Below the pieces are notes generated by a model, which had not been told where the DNA came from, made no database searches, and worked only from the letters and a program-made list of their open reading frames with translations. Positions 53,390 through 62,202 of a stretch of 64,000 bases of DNA are shown piece after piece; the first letter of the stretch is position 1; the number at the start of each line of letters is the position of its first letter. The position numbers and the translations under genes are program-made. Source of the DNA: Planctomycetota bacterium (lineage in GTDB: Bacteria; Planctomycetota; Phycisphaerae; WQYP01); the NCBI GenBank assembly GCA_021818445.1, contig JAKAEB010000007.1, positions 28,819 to 92,818 on the forward strand. Reading direction: 5' to 3'.

Positions 53390-53890
53390 AGAAAACTCCT
53401 CATAACGCGCCTTGCGGGAAACGATCTTGCCTGACGACACACGCCGAGAAGGAAAACCAAGCCGTTTCTGCCGCGGTTGCGGATAAATCCCACTGTTTTT
53501 CGAACCGTCGCCAAGCCAATCGCGCTGAAAAGCCCGACACCGGGTGAAGGATACGGGCACAGAAGCCGCACCCTGTACATTTATTACTTTCGCTTACGTC
53601 GAAATGCTTTTGGCAGCACCGATCGCACTTGCTCTGCTCTACTGCCGATACCGTTGCGTCATTTGAAACAATTCACGCAACTGTTACATAGTATAGTCGA
53701 TAAATTTGAGATTGCAAGTGAAATCTTGTATTTTCGTGAACGCGATGCAGTAGCGGCTACTACGGCCGCTTTGCAAGGCGCAAACGTGTGCAAATTTCAG
53801 TCACTTGAGTAGACTTCATCCGAATGGTGGGACTGGGTCGATCTTTGATGGCTTGCCCATGTCTGCCGCGGAGTATTACTGGAGTTTGCC
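53390..53890. other. Gene-free divergent region
   Basis: This 501-base region separates the divergent PEP-CTERM and glycoside hydrolase genes. It contains AT-rich patches near 53690-53745 that could carry promoters, but no pair of hexamers with good spacing stands out. No gene is supported. Confidence 0.5.
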
Positions 53891-55576
53891 ATGCCTGAGA
53901 GCCTGTTTGAAAAGTCCGATGCGGGTGGATGGGGGTGGAAAATGGATGGATGCCAAGACGCATACCCGAAGCATATTCCGGAATATGTTGAGGATCGAGA
54001 ACGCCGCAGGCGGCAATTTGCCGTCCCAAGGCGCTCCCGGCGGAGTTTCCAAACAGGCTCTAGGTACATTGTTATTTTATTAGTTGGTGCAATGACATTC
54101 GTGCTGGCATCCGCAGGCCATGCTCGGGCGGCCGGCGCTTACCAGGTGAAGATTGACTGGCACCACGTAAATGTGGTGTCCAAAGCATCGCCTACCCTGC
54201 AAGTGGTGGTTAACCCCCTGCTGCGGCCCAGTTCGCCGGTCAGCCGCCGATCACTGCGGGCGGTGAAACAACTCGGGGCCAACTATGTGCGGTTTGTTCC
54301 ATGGCTGCCGTATCCCCGGCTGGCGGTGGCGGAACTTCAACCCCCATCTCATGGCCGCACGCACTGGAATTTTTCTCTCATTGACCCGATGGTACGGGCG
54401 TTTATGCGGGCTACGCGCGGCCATTCGGTCATCATGAATTTCAGTACCATACCGGAATGGTTATTCACGACGGCTAAGCCCGTGCCCTACCCTCAAAACC
54501 CCAATCAGGTGTATTGGGGCTACGAACAGGGAACCCAATTACGCAATAAGTCGCTCAAACCTTTGGCGAATTATTACGCCCGACTGGTGAGTTGGTACAC
54601 TCGCGGCGGATTTCGCGATGAATACGGGCATTGGCATCACTCCGGCTACCACTATCACTTTGCCTGGTGGGAGGTGCTTAACGAGGTGAATTTTGAGCAT
54701 CATATGAGTGTGCAGGAATATACCCGCTGGTACGACGCCATCACGGCCGCCATTCACCGCGTTTCGCCGGGTACCCAATTTGTCGGCTTGGCATTGGCAA
54801 ACGGGCAGGCATCGGGAAACATTGGCTGGTTCAAGTATTTTCTCAATCCGGCGCATCATGTCGCGGGCACACCACTCGACATGATTTCATTTCACTTTTA
54901 CGCCTCGACAGGGGGGCGAAATCAAGCGGTGTGGTCGAGGAATGTTTTTTCTCAGGCGCGGGGATTTATTAATGAAAGTGCGCGTATCATAGCACTCCGC
55001 GACCGCTTGAGTCCAAAAACCATGATCGATACCGATGAAATTGGTGTATTTCTCCCCGGCGATAACACCCGCGCCAAACCGCTGCCCGTGCCCCGTGCCT
55101 ACTGGAATTTGAGCGGTGCCATGTTTGCCTATGTCTATGCGCGTCTGGCGGCATTGGGTGTGAATGTCGTCGGTGAGAGCCAATTGATTGGCTATCCCAC
55201 GCAATTCCCCAGTGTGACCATGGTCAATTGGCATACGGGTGTACCCAATGCCCGCTTCCGAGTATTGGAACTTTTAATACACCATCTCGGGCCGGGCGAT
55301 AAGTTTTGTACCACCAGCGTAAGTGCGGTCGGCGGCCAGTCTGTTGGGCAAGGCGTTTTTGCACAGGCGCTTACCACCCCGACCGGTCAACATCTGGTTC
55401 TTGTGGTAAATAAAGCCAACAGGAATTATTCGGTGTCGATACCGCATGCTAAAAGGGGCGTGGCTTATTACGTCGATGAGCAGACCGGTTCTCACCAGCC
55501 CGGTAAAAAGACGTTGACCGATGGACGCATGACACTGCGTCCCTGGGAGGTGGCGGTGGTCAGCGTTCAGCGCTGA
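53891..55576 (+). CDS. Secreted glycoside hydrolase, TIM-barrel (GH39/clan A-like)
   Basis: The catalytic part (from AYQVKIDW, about residue 83) is a TIM barrel of the clan A type: SLRAVKQLGANYVRFVPW, then WWEVLNEVN with the acid/base E265, FHFYAS, and KTMIDTDEIGVF with the likely nucleophile E383. A C-terminal beta region (GQHLVLVVNKANRNYSVSI) closes it. The closest layout is GH39, but the substrate is unknown. A signal-like helix (IVILLVGAMTFVLASAGHARA) starts near residue 60. The first about 57 residues are read from a MITE-like element, so the true start is uncertain; the next in-frame ATG, at 54092, lies inside the hydrophobic segment. Confidence 0.83.
   Translation: MPESLFEKSDAGGWGWKMDGCQDAYPKHIPEYVEDRERRRRQFAVPRRSRRSFQTGSRYIVILLVGAMTFVLASAGHARAAGAYQVKIDWHHVNVVSKASPTLQVVVNPLLRPSSPVSRRSLRAVKQLGANYVRFVPWLPYPRLAVAELQPPSHGRTHWNFSLIDPMVRAFMRATRGHSVIMNFSTIPEWLFTTAKPVPYPQNPNQVYWGYEQGTQLRNKSLKPLANYYARLVSWYTRGGFRDEYGHWHHSGYHYHFAWWEVLNEVNFEHHMSVQEYTRWYDAITAAIHRVSPGTQFVGLALANGQASGNIGWFKYFLNPAHHVAGTPLDMISFHFYASTGGRNQAVWSRNVFSQARGFINESARIIALRDRLSPKTMIDTDEIGVFLPGDNTRAKPLPVPRAYWNLSGAMFAYVYARLAALGVNVVGESQLIGYPTQFPSVTMVNWHTGVPNARFRVLELLIHHLGPGDKFCTTSVSAVGGQSVGQGVFAQALTTPTGQHLVLVVNKANRNYSVSIPHAKRGVAYYVDEQTGSHQPGKKTLTDGRMTLRPWEVAVVSVQR
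53898..54061. repeat. MITE-like element at the start of the hydrolase gene
   Basis: A 164-base segment is bounded by inverted repeats. AGAGCCTGTTTG at 53898-53909 matches the reverse complement of 54050-54061 at all 12 positions, and 18 of 20 match if extended inwards. The inside contains the 16-base palindrome CATATTCCGGAATATG and further GC-rich hairpins but no transposase. Clear flanking duplications are not seen. It lies within the open reading frame of the hydrolase and supplies most of its first 57 codons. Confidence 0.65.
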
Positions 55577-55909
55577 TGCGCTCGACTGCCAGGAGGCTCC
55601 TGGACACCATTCCCCCCGTGGATGGGCCTAACTGTCCACGGGAGGATTCCGTGGCAAACCGGGTACAGCGCTGCGACGGCAGCGCCATAAAGTGGCCGAC
55701 GAGCACGGAAATGCTATGTGCTTTGGAATCGAATACCCTTCGTCGCAACTCATAGGTGCGACGGTCATCGCTCTGTAACCGGCCCGCCACCTTGAATCTT
55801 CATGCAAACTTTACAATTTTTTTGTAAACTCTTGGTTTGCGCCGCGGCCATGATTGGATACTGCCATCAACGATGATGGAATTGGCTCCCGACGCGATGG
55901 AGAATCACG
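55577..55909. other. Gene-free stretch before the deoxyhypusine-synthase-like gene
   Basis: A 333-base gap on the same strand. It contains an imperfect hairpin GTGGA/TCCAC around 55619-55640, just after the hydrolase stop, without a T run. The last 100 bases, with TTTACAATTTTTTTGTAAA (55810-55828, an inverted repeat), are AT-rich and the best place for a promoter. Confidence 0.5.
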
Positions 55910-57052
55910 ATGCCTAAATTAACCCGTAAGGACCTGCTCAATAAAACCATCCGGCACATCGATATCAGTAAGCTCGACGGCATTGTGCCGCTGGTTGAAT
56001 CGATGGAGCACATGGCATTTTCTTCGCGTGATCTGCATCGCGCCGCCGATATCTACGATCGCATGCTGCGCGACAAATCGTGTGCCGTCATTTTAACGCT
56101 GGCGGGTTCCCTGATTTCCGCCGGGCTCAAAAAAGTCATCGTCGAGATGGTGCGCAACAACATGGTTGACGCCATTGTCTCCACCGGTGCCAACATGGTG
56201 GATCAGGACTTTTTTGAAGCCCTCGGCTTCCGGCATTACGTCGGGTCTCCCTACGTCGATGACACCGTGCTGCGGGATCTGCACATCGACCGCATCTACG
56301 ATACCTTTATCGACGAAGATGAACTGCGCATCTGCGACGATACCACCCGCATCATTGCCGACAGTATGTCTCCTGGACCCTGCAGCAGTCGCGAATTTAT
56401 CTCGGCCATGGGCCAATATTTAACCAAGAACGCCAAAAATCGCGACAGCATTATATTGTCCGCCTACGAAAAGGGCGTTCCAATATTTTGCCCGGCATTT
56501 TCTGACTGCTCCGCCGGGTTTGGGCTTGTTGTGCACCAGCTCAATTCGCCGCAGTCCCATGTCAGTATCGATTCCGTCAAGGACTTTCGTGAATTGACAC
56601 AGATTAAGGTAATGAACCGCGAGACAGGCATCTTTATGATCGGCGGGGGAGTACCGAAGAATTTCACGCAGGATATCGTCGTGGCGGCAGAAATACTGGG
56701 TGTTGACGCCCCCATGCACAAATATGCCATTCAAATAACCGTGGCGGATGTGCGCGATGGGGCACTATCCAGTTCCACTTTGCGGGAAGCCAGCAGTTGG
56801 GGCAAAGTTGATATCGTCGATGAGCAAATGGTGTACGCCGAGGCCACACTGGCGATGCCACTTATCGTCGGCTACGCCTACCACAAAAAGAGCTTCAAAG
56901 CCCGAACCGCCAAGGAATTTGGGCCCAAGCTCGACGCCCTGAACCGCGGTGCCGGTATGGTTACAAAAACCACGGTTGCAAAGGTGCAGGCGGCAACCAT
57001 TACCGGCAAAGCCCGCAAGAAGGGGAGTGCCGCCAAGGGCCTCACCGTTTGA
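55910..57052 (+). CDS. Deoxyhypusine-synthase-like protein
   Basis: The 380-residue product matches the deoxyhypusine synthase family, which moves the aminobutyl group of spermidine to a lysine. The NAD-binding fold is visible in ILTLAGSLISAGLKKVIVEMV, DAIVSTGANMVDQDF and MIGGGVPKNF. The catalytic lysine is K299 in EASSWGKVDIVDEQMVYAEATLAMPLI, matching the SWGK of the eukaryotic enzyme. Bacteria have no eIF5A, so the real acceptor is probably a free amine (as in homospermidine synthases of this family) or another protein. A lysine-rich tail of 25 residues follows. Confidence 0.93.
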   Translation: MPKLTRKDLLNKTIRHIDISKLDGIVPLVESMEHMAFSSRDLHRAADIYDRMLRDKSCAVILTLAGSLISAGLKKVIVEMVRNNMVDAIVSTGANMVDQDFFEALGFRHYVGSPYVDDTVLRDLHIDRIYDTFIDEDELRICDDTTRIIADSMSPGPCSSREFISAMGQYLTKNAKNRDSIILSAYEKGVPIFCPAFSDCSAGFGLVVHQLNSPQSHVSIDSVKDFRELTQIKVMNRETGIFMIGGGVPKNFTQDIVVAAEILGVDAPMHKYAIQITVADVRDGALSSSTLREASSWGKVDIVDEQMVYAEATLAMPLIVGYAYHKKSFKARTAKEFGPKLDALNRGAGMVTKTTVAKVQAATITGKARKKGSAAKGLTV

Positions 57053-57067
57053 TTGATGGCCTTGCGC

Positions 57068-57135
57068 TGCGCAACTCACGTTGCGCACCAGTCAGCTACC
57101 AAATTGACTCGATGGGTAATGGGTTGCAGCCCATC
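57068..57135. terminator. Two hairpins between convergent genes
   Basis: TGCGCAA (57068-57074) pairs with TTGCGCA (57081-57087), and GATGGG (57111-57116) pairs with CCCATC (57130-57135). They fill the 81-base gap between the convergent stops. Neither has a T run, so their role as terminators is uncertain. Confidence 0.35.
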
Positions 57136-58501
57136 AGTTCCGCCGCATCACGGCAACGTAACCGCCATCGCGCCATTGGTCCTTGCCGGTGACGGGCAGT
57201 GTGGTGTGCGCCTTGACCAATTGCCAGCGGTGCCCCTGTTCACTGTTCAAAAAGTGCTTTATCAGCTTTTCATTTTCCCCCGGTAGAACACTGCATGTGC
57301 TGTACACCAGAACGACCTTTGCCAGCATGCCCGCGCGCCGCAGAATATAATTTTGGGTTTGCAGTAATTCGTCGATATCAAGCCGCATAAGCCGCCACCG
57401 CACTTCAGGTCGCCGTGCCAATACGCCTGTATTGGAACACGGGACATCCACCAGTACGCCGTCAAAAGATTCCGCCTGCACCGGAAGCTCTCCCGCTGGG
57501 CAGATGTGGATTCGCCCGGTGTGCAGCAATGCTTCGCGCTGGGCCAACATTTGCAGTTTATCCGCGGCAATATCACTGGCCGTTACCCGCAGGCCACCCC
57601 CAGCCATTTGAATCGTCTTGGTGCCCCGCCCTGCGCACAAATCTAAAACGTGTGGCGGTGATGCCGGATCCGCGTGCGAAGGTGCATCCGGCCTTGCCAA
57701 AGCTTCCATCATCCATTGTGCTGCCAACCCGGCGGTCGGGTCCTGCGGCGAAAGTTCCCCCCGGTCAATGGCGAAACGAATCTCGCCGTTGACCCCACCC
57801 TCCACGATCATGTAACCCGCCTGGGCATGCGGCCGCAGCCGGTCGCTTGGCCTGAGCATGTCGGGTCGATCGACTCGGCAGATCACTGGCGGACGGCCAT
57901 TGGCATCAATCATCACTTGTGCGGCACGGTCGCCGAGATCACGAAAAAATTCGCCCGCCAATTCCATTGGAATACTGGCCGCCTGCGACCAATACGCAAC
58001 TTGGTGCTGCGCCACCGGCGGAAATATACCACGCTGAAAAACCAGCCACCGCTCGCGGTCTATCGGGCAGCTCCGCACGGATGCTGAACCCGACGGCGTA
58101 ATTGTCGGCTCCAATCGCTGTACGGAACGCAGCACCGCATTAATAAATCCTCCCGCGCGGCTCACCTGCATTTTGCCCGCCAGTTTCACCGCTGAGTCGA
58201 CGGCCGCATAGTCCGCCACATGATCGGTAAACAGCAACTGAAAAACCCCCACCCACAATATCGCTCGCACCAGAGGTTCAATTGTCTCCCCCGGCCGATT
58301 GCTTACCGCACGAATAACCGCATCCAGCGTAAGGCGGCGGCGTAATATGCCCGAGAGCATATCCATGGTAGCGCCGCGCTCCATGGCAGGCAGATTCGCC
58401 CAGAAGGCATCCTCATGCGGCGGAATCCGCGGCGGATCACTCAACGTTTTCCATTCGGACAATAATCGTGCGCAGGCAGTCCTTGCATCCCAAACCATCA
58501 C
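57134..58501 (-). CDS. 16S rRNA m5C methyltransferase, RsmB/NOL1/Nop2 family
   Basis: The protein has an N-terminal NusB-like helical domain (RRLTLDAVIRAVSNRP through LGVFQLLFTD-type sequence) and a C-terminal SAM-dependent methyltransferase. The SAM site is VLDLCAGRGTKTIQMA. The catalytic motifs are LVDVPCSNTGVLARRPEVRWR (PC) and LVYSTCSVLPGENE (TC), which carry the two cysteines of RNA m5C enzymes. This architecture is that of RsmB (position 967), though RsmF-like roles cannot be excluded. It opens with GTG at 58501 or the ATG one codon later, four bases after the hydrolase stop. Confidence 0.92.
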   Translation of the reverse strand: MMVWDARTACARLLSEWKTLSDPPRIPPHEDAFWANLPAMERGATMDMLSGILRRRLTLDAVIRAVSNRPGETIEPLVRAILWVGVFQLLFTDHVADYAAVDSAVKLAGKMQVSRAGGFINAVLRSVQRLEPTITPSGSASVRSCPIDRERWLVFQRGIFPPVAQHQVAYWSQAASIPMELAGEFFRDLGDRAAQVMIDANGRPPVICRVDRPDMLRPSDRLRPHAQAGYMIVEGGVNGEIRFAIDRGELSPQDPTAGLAAQWMMEALARPDAPSHADPASPPHVLDLCAGRGTKTIQMAGGGLRVTASDIAADKLQMLAQREALLHTGRIHICPAGELPVQAESFDGVLVDVPCSNTGVLARRPEVRWRLMRLDIDELLQTQNYILRRAGMLAKVVLVYSTCSVLPGENEKLIKHFLNSEQGHRWQLVKAHTTLPVTGKDQWRDGGYVAVMRRN

Positions 58502-58504
58502 TCG

Positions 58505-59539
58505 TCATGGTAGCCGATCTTGCCCAAAATCGCCCATATCGGCGGCGGGGGCATCTATTTGCCGGCGCAAATAGTCCGCTACCATCGGGCCGACACGCTC
58601 GGGTGCCTCTTCGTGCGGCAGATGCGACACCCCCGCGACCAATTCCAGTTGCAGAGAGCGGATATCGCTTTTGAGCCTGTGGGGTGTAGAGCCGTCCAGC
58701 AAGCCGTCCTTGACTCCCCACACCACCAGCGTCGGCGGGTTGATGCGCTCGGCGAATTGGGCATAGCGGGCAAGGTGCGCAGCCCGCGTCGGCAGCGCGC
58801 GAATTAAATGCATCAATTTCAGCCGATTCGCCAGTGGCCGCATGTTGCATTCATAATTTTTAACTAAATCAGGATGAGCCTTGCCCGGGTTGGCGTAGCC
58901 GGTGTGTATGACGCCCTCGGTGATGCTGGAGGACCGTATCACACGCATGGAAAATTCTCCCAGCAGGGGGATGCGGAGAGTTTTATAAAACAGCGGCAGC
59001 GGCTGCGGATAGGCGGCCGGATTAAATAATATCAACCCGGTCACGCGCAACGGCTGATCAAACGCGGTCATCAGGCTCAATCCGCCCCCGAGGCTGGATC
59101 CCGCCAATACCAGCCGTTCAATGCCCAGCACCGTTGGCACCGCCCATAAATCCGCCGCCAGCCGCTCCAGTCCCAAGCCCCGCCGCGGCCAGTAATCGCC
59201 AGTGGCAAAATCGCTCCAGTCGATCAGCAGCACATCGTGGCTTGGCATTACGTAGGGCAGCATCCCCCAGAACGACGCCGTCGTCAGCCCCATGCCGTGA
59301 AGAAAGGCCACCACGGGCCGCCGGTCCCGCCCTGAACGCAAAAATTTGAACGGTATTTTTCGCTCTCCAGCCATGGCAAAGTAACTGACCTGATTGGTCC
59401 TTTCAGCGGGGGCGGTGTACGCAAAATTATCTGCCGGCACCAGCGGGCCTTGAACGGTACACATCGCCACTGGATTGGCAACGGCCTCCGTGGCGGAACA
59501 CGTTGTTTCTGTTTCATGGCGCGCCATTCGTTCATTCAT
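58505..59539 (-). CDS. Alpha/beta-fold hydrolase
   Basis: The 344-residue product has the alpha/beta hydrolase order: oxyanion-loop HGMGLTTASFW, nucleophile elbow GSSLGGGLSL, acid in VVWGVKDGLLD and histidine in GVSHLPHEEAPE. The substrate is unknown. The N-terminal 60 residues are a loose region without a signal peptide. It is upstream of and close to the rRNA methyltransferase gene on the same strand, so the pair is likely one operon. It diverges from cydA. Confidence 0.88.
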   Translation of the reverse strand: MNERMARHETETTCSATEAVANPVAMCTVQGPLVPADNFAYTAPAERTNQVSYFAMAGERKIPFKFLRSGRDRRPVVAFLHGMGLTTASFWGMLPYVMPSHDVLLIDWSDFATGDYWPRRGLGLERLAADLWAVPTVLGIERLVLAGSSLGGGLSLMTAFDQPLRVTGLILFNPAAYPQPLPLFYKTLRIPLLGEFSMRVIRSSSITEGVIHTGYANPGKAHPDLVKNYECNMRPLANRLKLMHLIRALPTRAAHLARYAQFAERINPPTLVVWGVKDGLLDGSTPHRLKSDIRSLQLELVAGVSHLPHEEAPERVGPMVADYLRRQIDAPAADMGDFGQDRLP

Positions 59540-59660
59540 GTCCGCATTATAGAATAGTTAAATCAACATGCCTGAAAAGATTGACACACGACCTCACCGT
59601 CGCTAATGTTCAATCGTGCCGCTGATGCACGGCCCGCCCTGACCTCAAAAGGGGCCGCAA

Positions 59661-61058
59661 ATGAATGCTGTTTTTCTATCCCGCCTGCAGTTCGGTCTGA
59701 CGATCTCGTTTCATTATATTTTTCCACCGCTAAGTATCGGTCTGGGCCTGATGATGGTCATCATGGAGGCGCTCCATCTGAAAACGGGAAAGGCCGTCTA
59801 CGCCCAAATGTTGCGTTTTTGGACCGGCATTTTTGCCCTTACCTTCGGACTGGGCGTGGCGACGGGCATCGTGATGGAGTTTGAATTTGGTACCAACTGG
59901 GCCAACTATTCGCGCTTTGTCGGAGATGTATTCGGCGGGCCACTGGCCATGGAAGGCATTTTTGCCTTCTTTCTTGAATCGGGTTTTCTTGCCATCCTTC
60001 TTTTTGGCCACGACAAGGTGGGTAAGTGGCTGCACTTTTTCTCGACCGTCATGGTGTTTCTTGGTTCCGCGTTCAGTGCCGTCTGGATAACCGTTGCCAA
60101 TTCATGGATGCAGACGCCGCGCGGTTTCAAATTGGTCTATAAGCATGGCCAGCCTGTGGCGGCACACGTCACCAACTTTGCCCAGGTTGTGTTCAATCCA
60201 TCTTCCATCGATCGGCTTACGCACACCTTCGTCGGTGCGCTCCTGTCAGGCGCATTTCTGGTGCTTTCCGTAAGTGCGTTTTATTTACTTCGCCGACGCC
60301 ATGAAGATTGCGCCCGCCGCTGCATCAAGATTGCACTGGTGGTGGCCATGGGTACATCGCTGCTGCAACTGCTGACCGGCGACTTTAACGCCCGAATGAT
60401 TGCCAGATATCAGCCCGCCAAACTCGCCGCCTTCGAGGGGCACTTCAAGGCCGATGCACCCGCGGGCATGAGCATCATGGGCTGGGTCGATACCAAAGCG
60501 CAAAAAGTATACGGCTTGAGAATTCCCGGCATGCTGAGTTGGTTGCTCTATTGGAATCCCAAGCACCCGGTCATAGGTCTGGACCATTTCAAACCAGCCG
60601 ATCGGCCGCCGGTCAACCCCGTGTTTCAGTCATATCACATTATGGTGGCCATGGGGATGGCGATGATTGGTTTGGCTTTGCTGGGCTGTTTTTTCTGGTG
60701 GCGCGATTCGCTATGGCGGCAGCGGTGGTTGCTTTGGGCATTCGTCTTTTCGGCGATCGCCCCCCTGATTGCCAACGAAGCTGGATGGTTTTCCGCCGAG
60801 GTGGGCCGCCAACCGTGGATAGTCTACGGCATCCTGAAGACATCGCAGGGGGTTTCGCCGCACCTTGCCGCCGGCGAAGTCCTTGCCAGCATCATCATGT
60901 TTTCGTTCATCTATCTGCTGCTTGGGGCACTTTTTGTGTTTTTGCTTACTCGGAAAATCCTCGCCGGTCCGCCGCCCGTCAGTGACGCGCCGGTTGCCGA
61001 TGGGCAAGGCAAACTCACCGATGCCGTATTGCAGCCCAATGCACGCTTGAGTGCATAG
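59661..61058 (+). CDS. cydA: Cytochrome bd oxidase subunit I
   Basis: CydA carries haems b558, b595 and d and the quinol site of the high-affinity terminal oxidase. The haem-ligand histidine is near the start (SFHYIFPPLSIG). GTNWANYSRFVGDVFGGPLAMEGIFAFFLES is the conserved segment after helix 3, and EAGWFSAEVGRQPWIVYG is the quinol-oxidase signature near the C-terminus. The length of 465 residues is within the usual range. cydB follows at once. Confidence 0.97.
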   Translation: MNAVFLSRLQFGLTISFHYIFPPLSIGLGLMMVIMEALHLKTGKAVYAQMLRFWTGIFALTFGLGVATGIVMEFEFGTNWANYSRFVGDVFGGPLAMEGIFAFFLESGFLAILLFGHDKVGKWLHFFSTVMVFLGSAFSAVWITVANSWMQTPRGFKLVYKHGQPVAAHVTNFAQVVFNPSSIDRLTHTFVGALLSGAFLVLSVSAFYLLRRRHEDCARRCIKIALVVAMGTSLLQLLTGDFNARMIARYQPAKLAAFEGHFKADAPAGMSIMGWVDTKAQKVYGLRIPGMLSWLLYWNPKHPVIGLDHFKPADRPPVNPVFQSYHIMVAMGMAMIGLALLGCFFWWRDSLWRQRWLLWAFVFSAIAPLIANEAGWFSAEVGRQPWIVYGILKTSQGVSPHLAAGEVLASIIMFSFIYLLLGALFVFLLTRKILAGPPPVSDAPVADGQGKLTDAVLQPNARLSA

Positions 61059-61099
61059 TGAACATCACAGCGGCCCAAACGTGCCGTTCAGGAGTCGAA

Positions 61100-62125
61100 A
61101 TGAATTTGGAAGTTGATCAGATTATCTGGTTTATCCTCCTGGGCATTCTTTTTACCGGGTACGCGATTCTTGACGGCTTCGACCTGGGCGTCGGCATGCT
61201 GCACGTGTTTGTGCAAGACGATACCGACAGACGCCTGCTCATCAACAGCATCGGTCCGATCTGGGATGGCAATGAAGTCTGGCTGGTGACCGGTGGGGGG
61301 GCCATGTTTGCCGCCTTCCCTTACGTCTACGCCACCCTCTTTTCCGGCTTTTATCTCATCTTCATGGCGCTTCTGGCGGCGTTGATCTTCCGGGCCGTCT
61401 CGATTGAATTTCGCAGCAAGCTGCTCTCCACACGCTGGCGATCCATGTGGGATTGGGCTTTTGCCGTATCAAGCCTGATTGCCACCGTCCTGCTCGGGGC
61501 GTTTGTCGGCAACCTTGCCGTCGGCCTGCCACTCAACGCCAAAGGGGATTACATCGGCGGCCTGTGGCACCTTGTCGGCCCCTATCCACTGCTGGTAAGC
61601 CTCACCACGGTGGCCCTGTTCACCATGCATGGATCCATTTATCTCGCCCTGCGAACCGAAGGCGATCTGCAATCCAAAGTGGCCGAATGGGTGCATCGGA
61701 CCACCACCTTTTTTATCATCACCGCCGTGACTACCGCTTTGGTGACGCTGGTTTATTATCCACGACTCACCCGTGCGTTCCGGCATAGCCCGGGCTTTTT
61801 TGTGTTTCCCATCCTGCTGATGCTGGCCGTGGCCAATGTGCCGCGCGAAATCGCCCGGAATAAATTCCGCCGGGCATTTATCTCCAGTTGCCTGTCGATC
61901 GTGTTCCTGCTGGTGGTGCTTTCCATCGGCCTGTTTCCCGATCTGGTCTACGCCCCCAATCACCCGGATTGGAGCCTTTCCATCTTCAATTCTTCCTCCA
62001 CACTTAAAACGCTCAACATCATGCTCATTGCGGCCATCATTGGCATACCCGTGGTGCTCACCTACACCATCTACATTTATTGGGTATTCCGCGATAAAGT
62101 CCGCCTGGGCAGCCACAGCTATTGA
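61100..62125 (+). CDS. cydB: Cytochrome bd oxidase subunit II
   Basis: CydB is the second, polytopic subunit of the bd oxidase. The start DQIIWFILLGILFTGYAILDGFDLGVGML and IGPIWDGNEVWLVTGGGAMFAAFP are family hallmarks, and about eight helices are visible. I chose the ATG at 61100 with GGAG six bases upstream; a GTG at 61058 overlapping the cydA stop would add 14 residues. No cydX-sized frame is evident after it. cydDC transporter genes are not in the window. Confidence 0.97.
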   Translation: MNLEVDQIIWFILLGILFTGYAILDGFDLGVGMLHVFVQDDTDRRLLINSIGPIWDGNEVWLVTGGGAMFAAFPYVYATLFSGFYLIFMALLAALIFRAVSIEFRSKLLSTRWRSMWDWAFAVSSLIATVLLGAFVGNLAVGLPLNAKGDYIGGLWHLVGPYPLLVSLTTVALFTMHGSIYLALRTEGDLQSKVAEWVHRTTTFFIITAVTTALVTLVYYPRLTRAFRHSPGFFVFPILLMLAVANVPREIARNKFRRAFISSCLSIVFLLVVLSIGLFPDLVYAPNHPDWSLSIFNSSSTLKTLNIMLIAAIIGIPVVLTYTIYIYWVFRDKVRLGSHSY

Positions 62126-62202
62126 TCGCACCAGTCATTGCGCACAACCGTCGCCGCATCGGTACAATCATGAAGACCGTCGGCTATGCAAGGAGTTTTT
62201 TG

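Noticed and set aside
55819..55850. Promoter with exact spacing before the deoxyhypusine-synthase-like gene
   Set aside because: The region is AT-rich but no pair of hexamers with 16-18 spacing was convincing.
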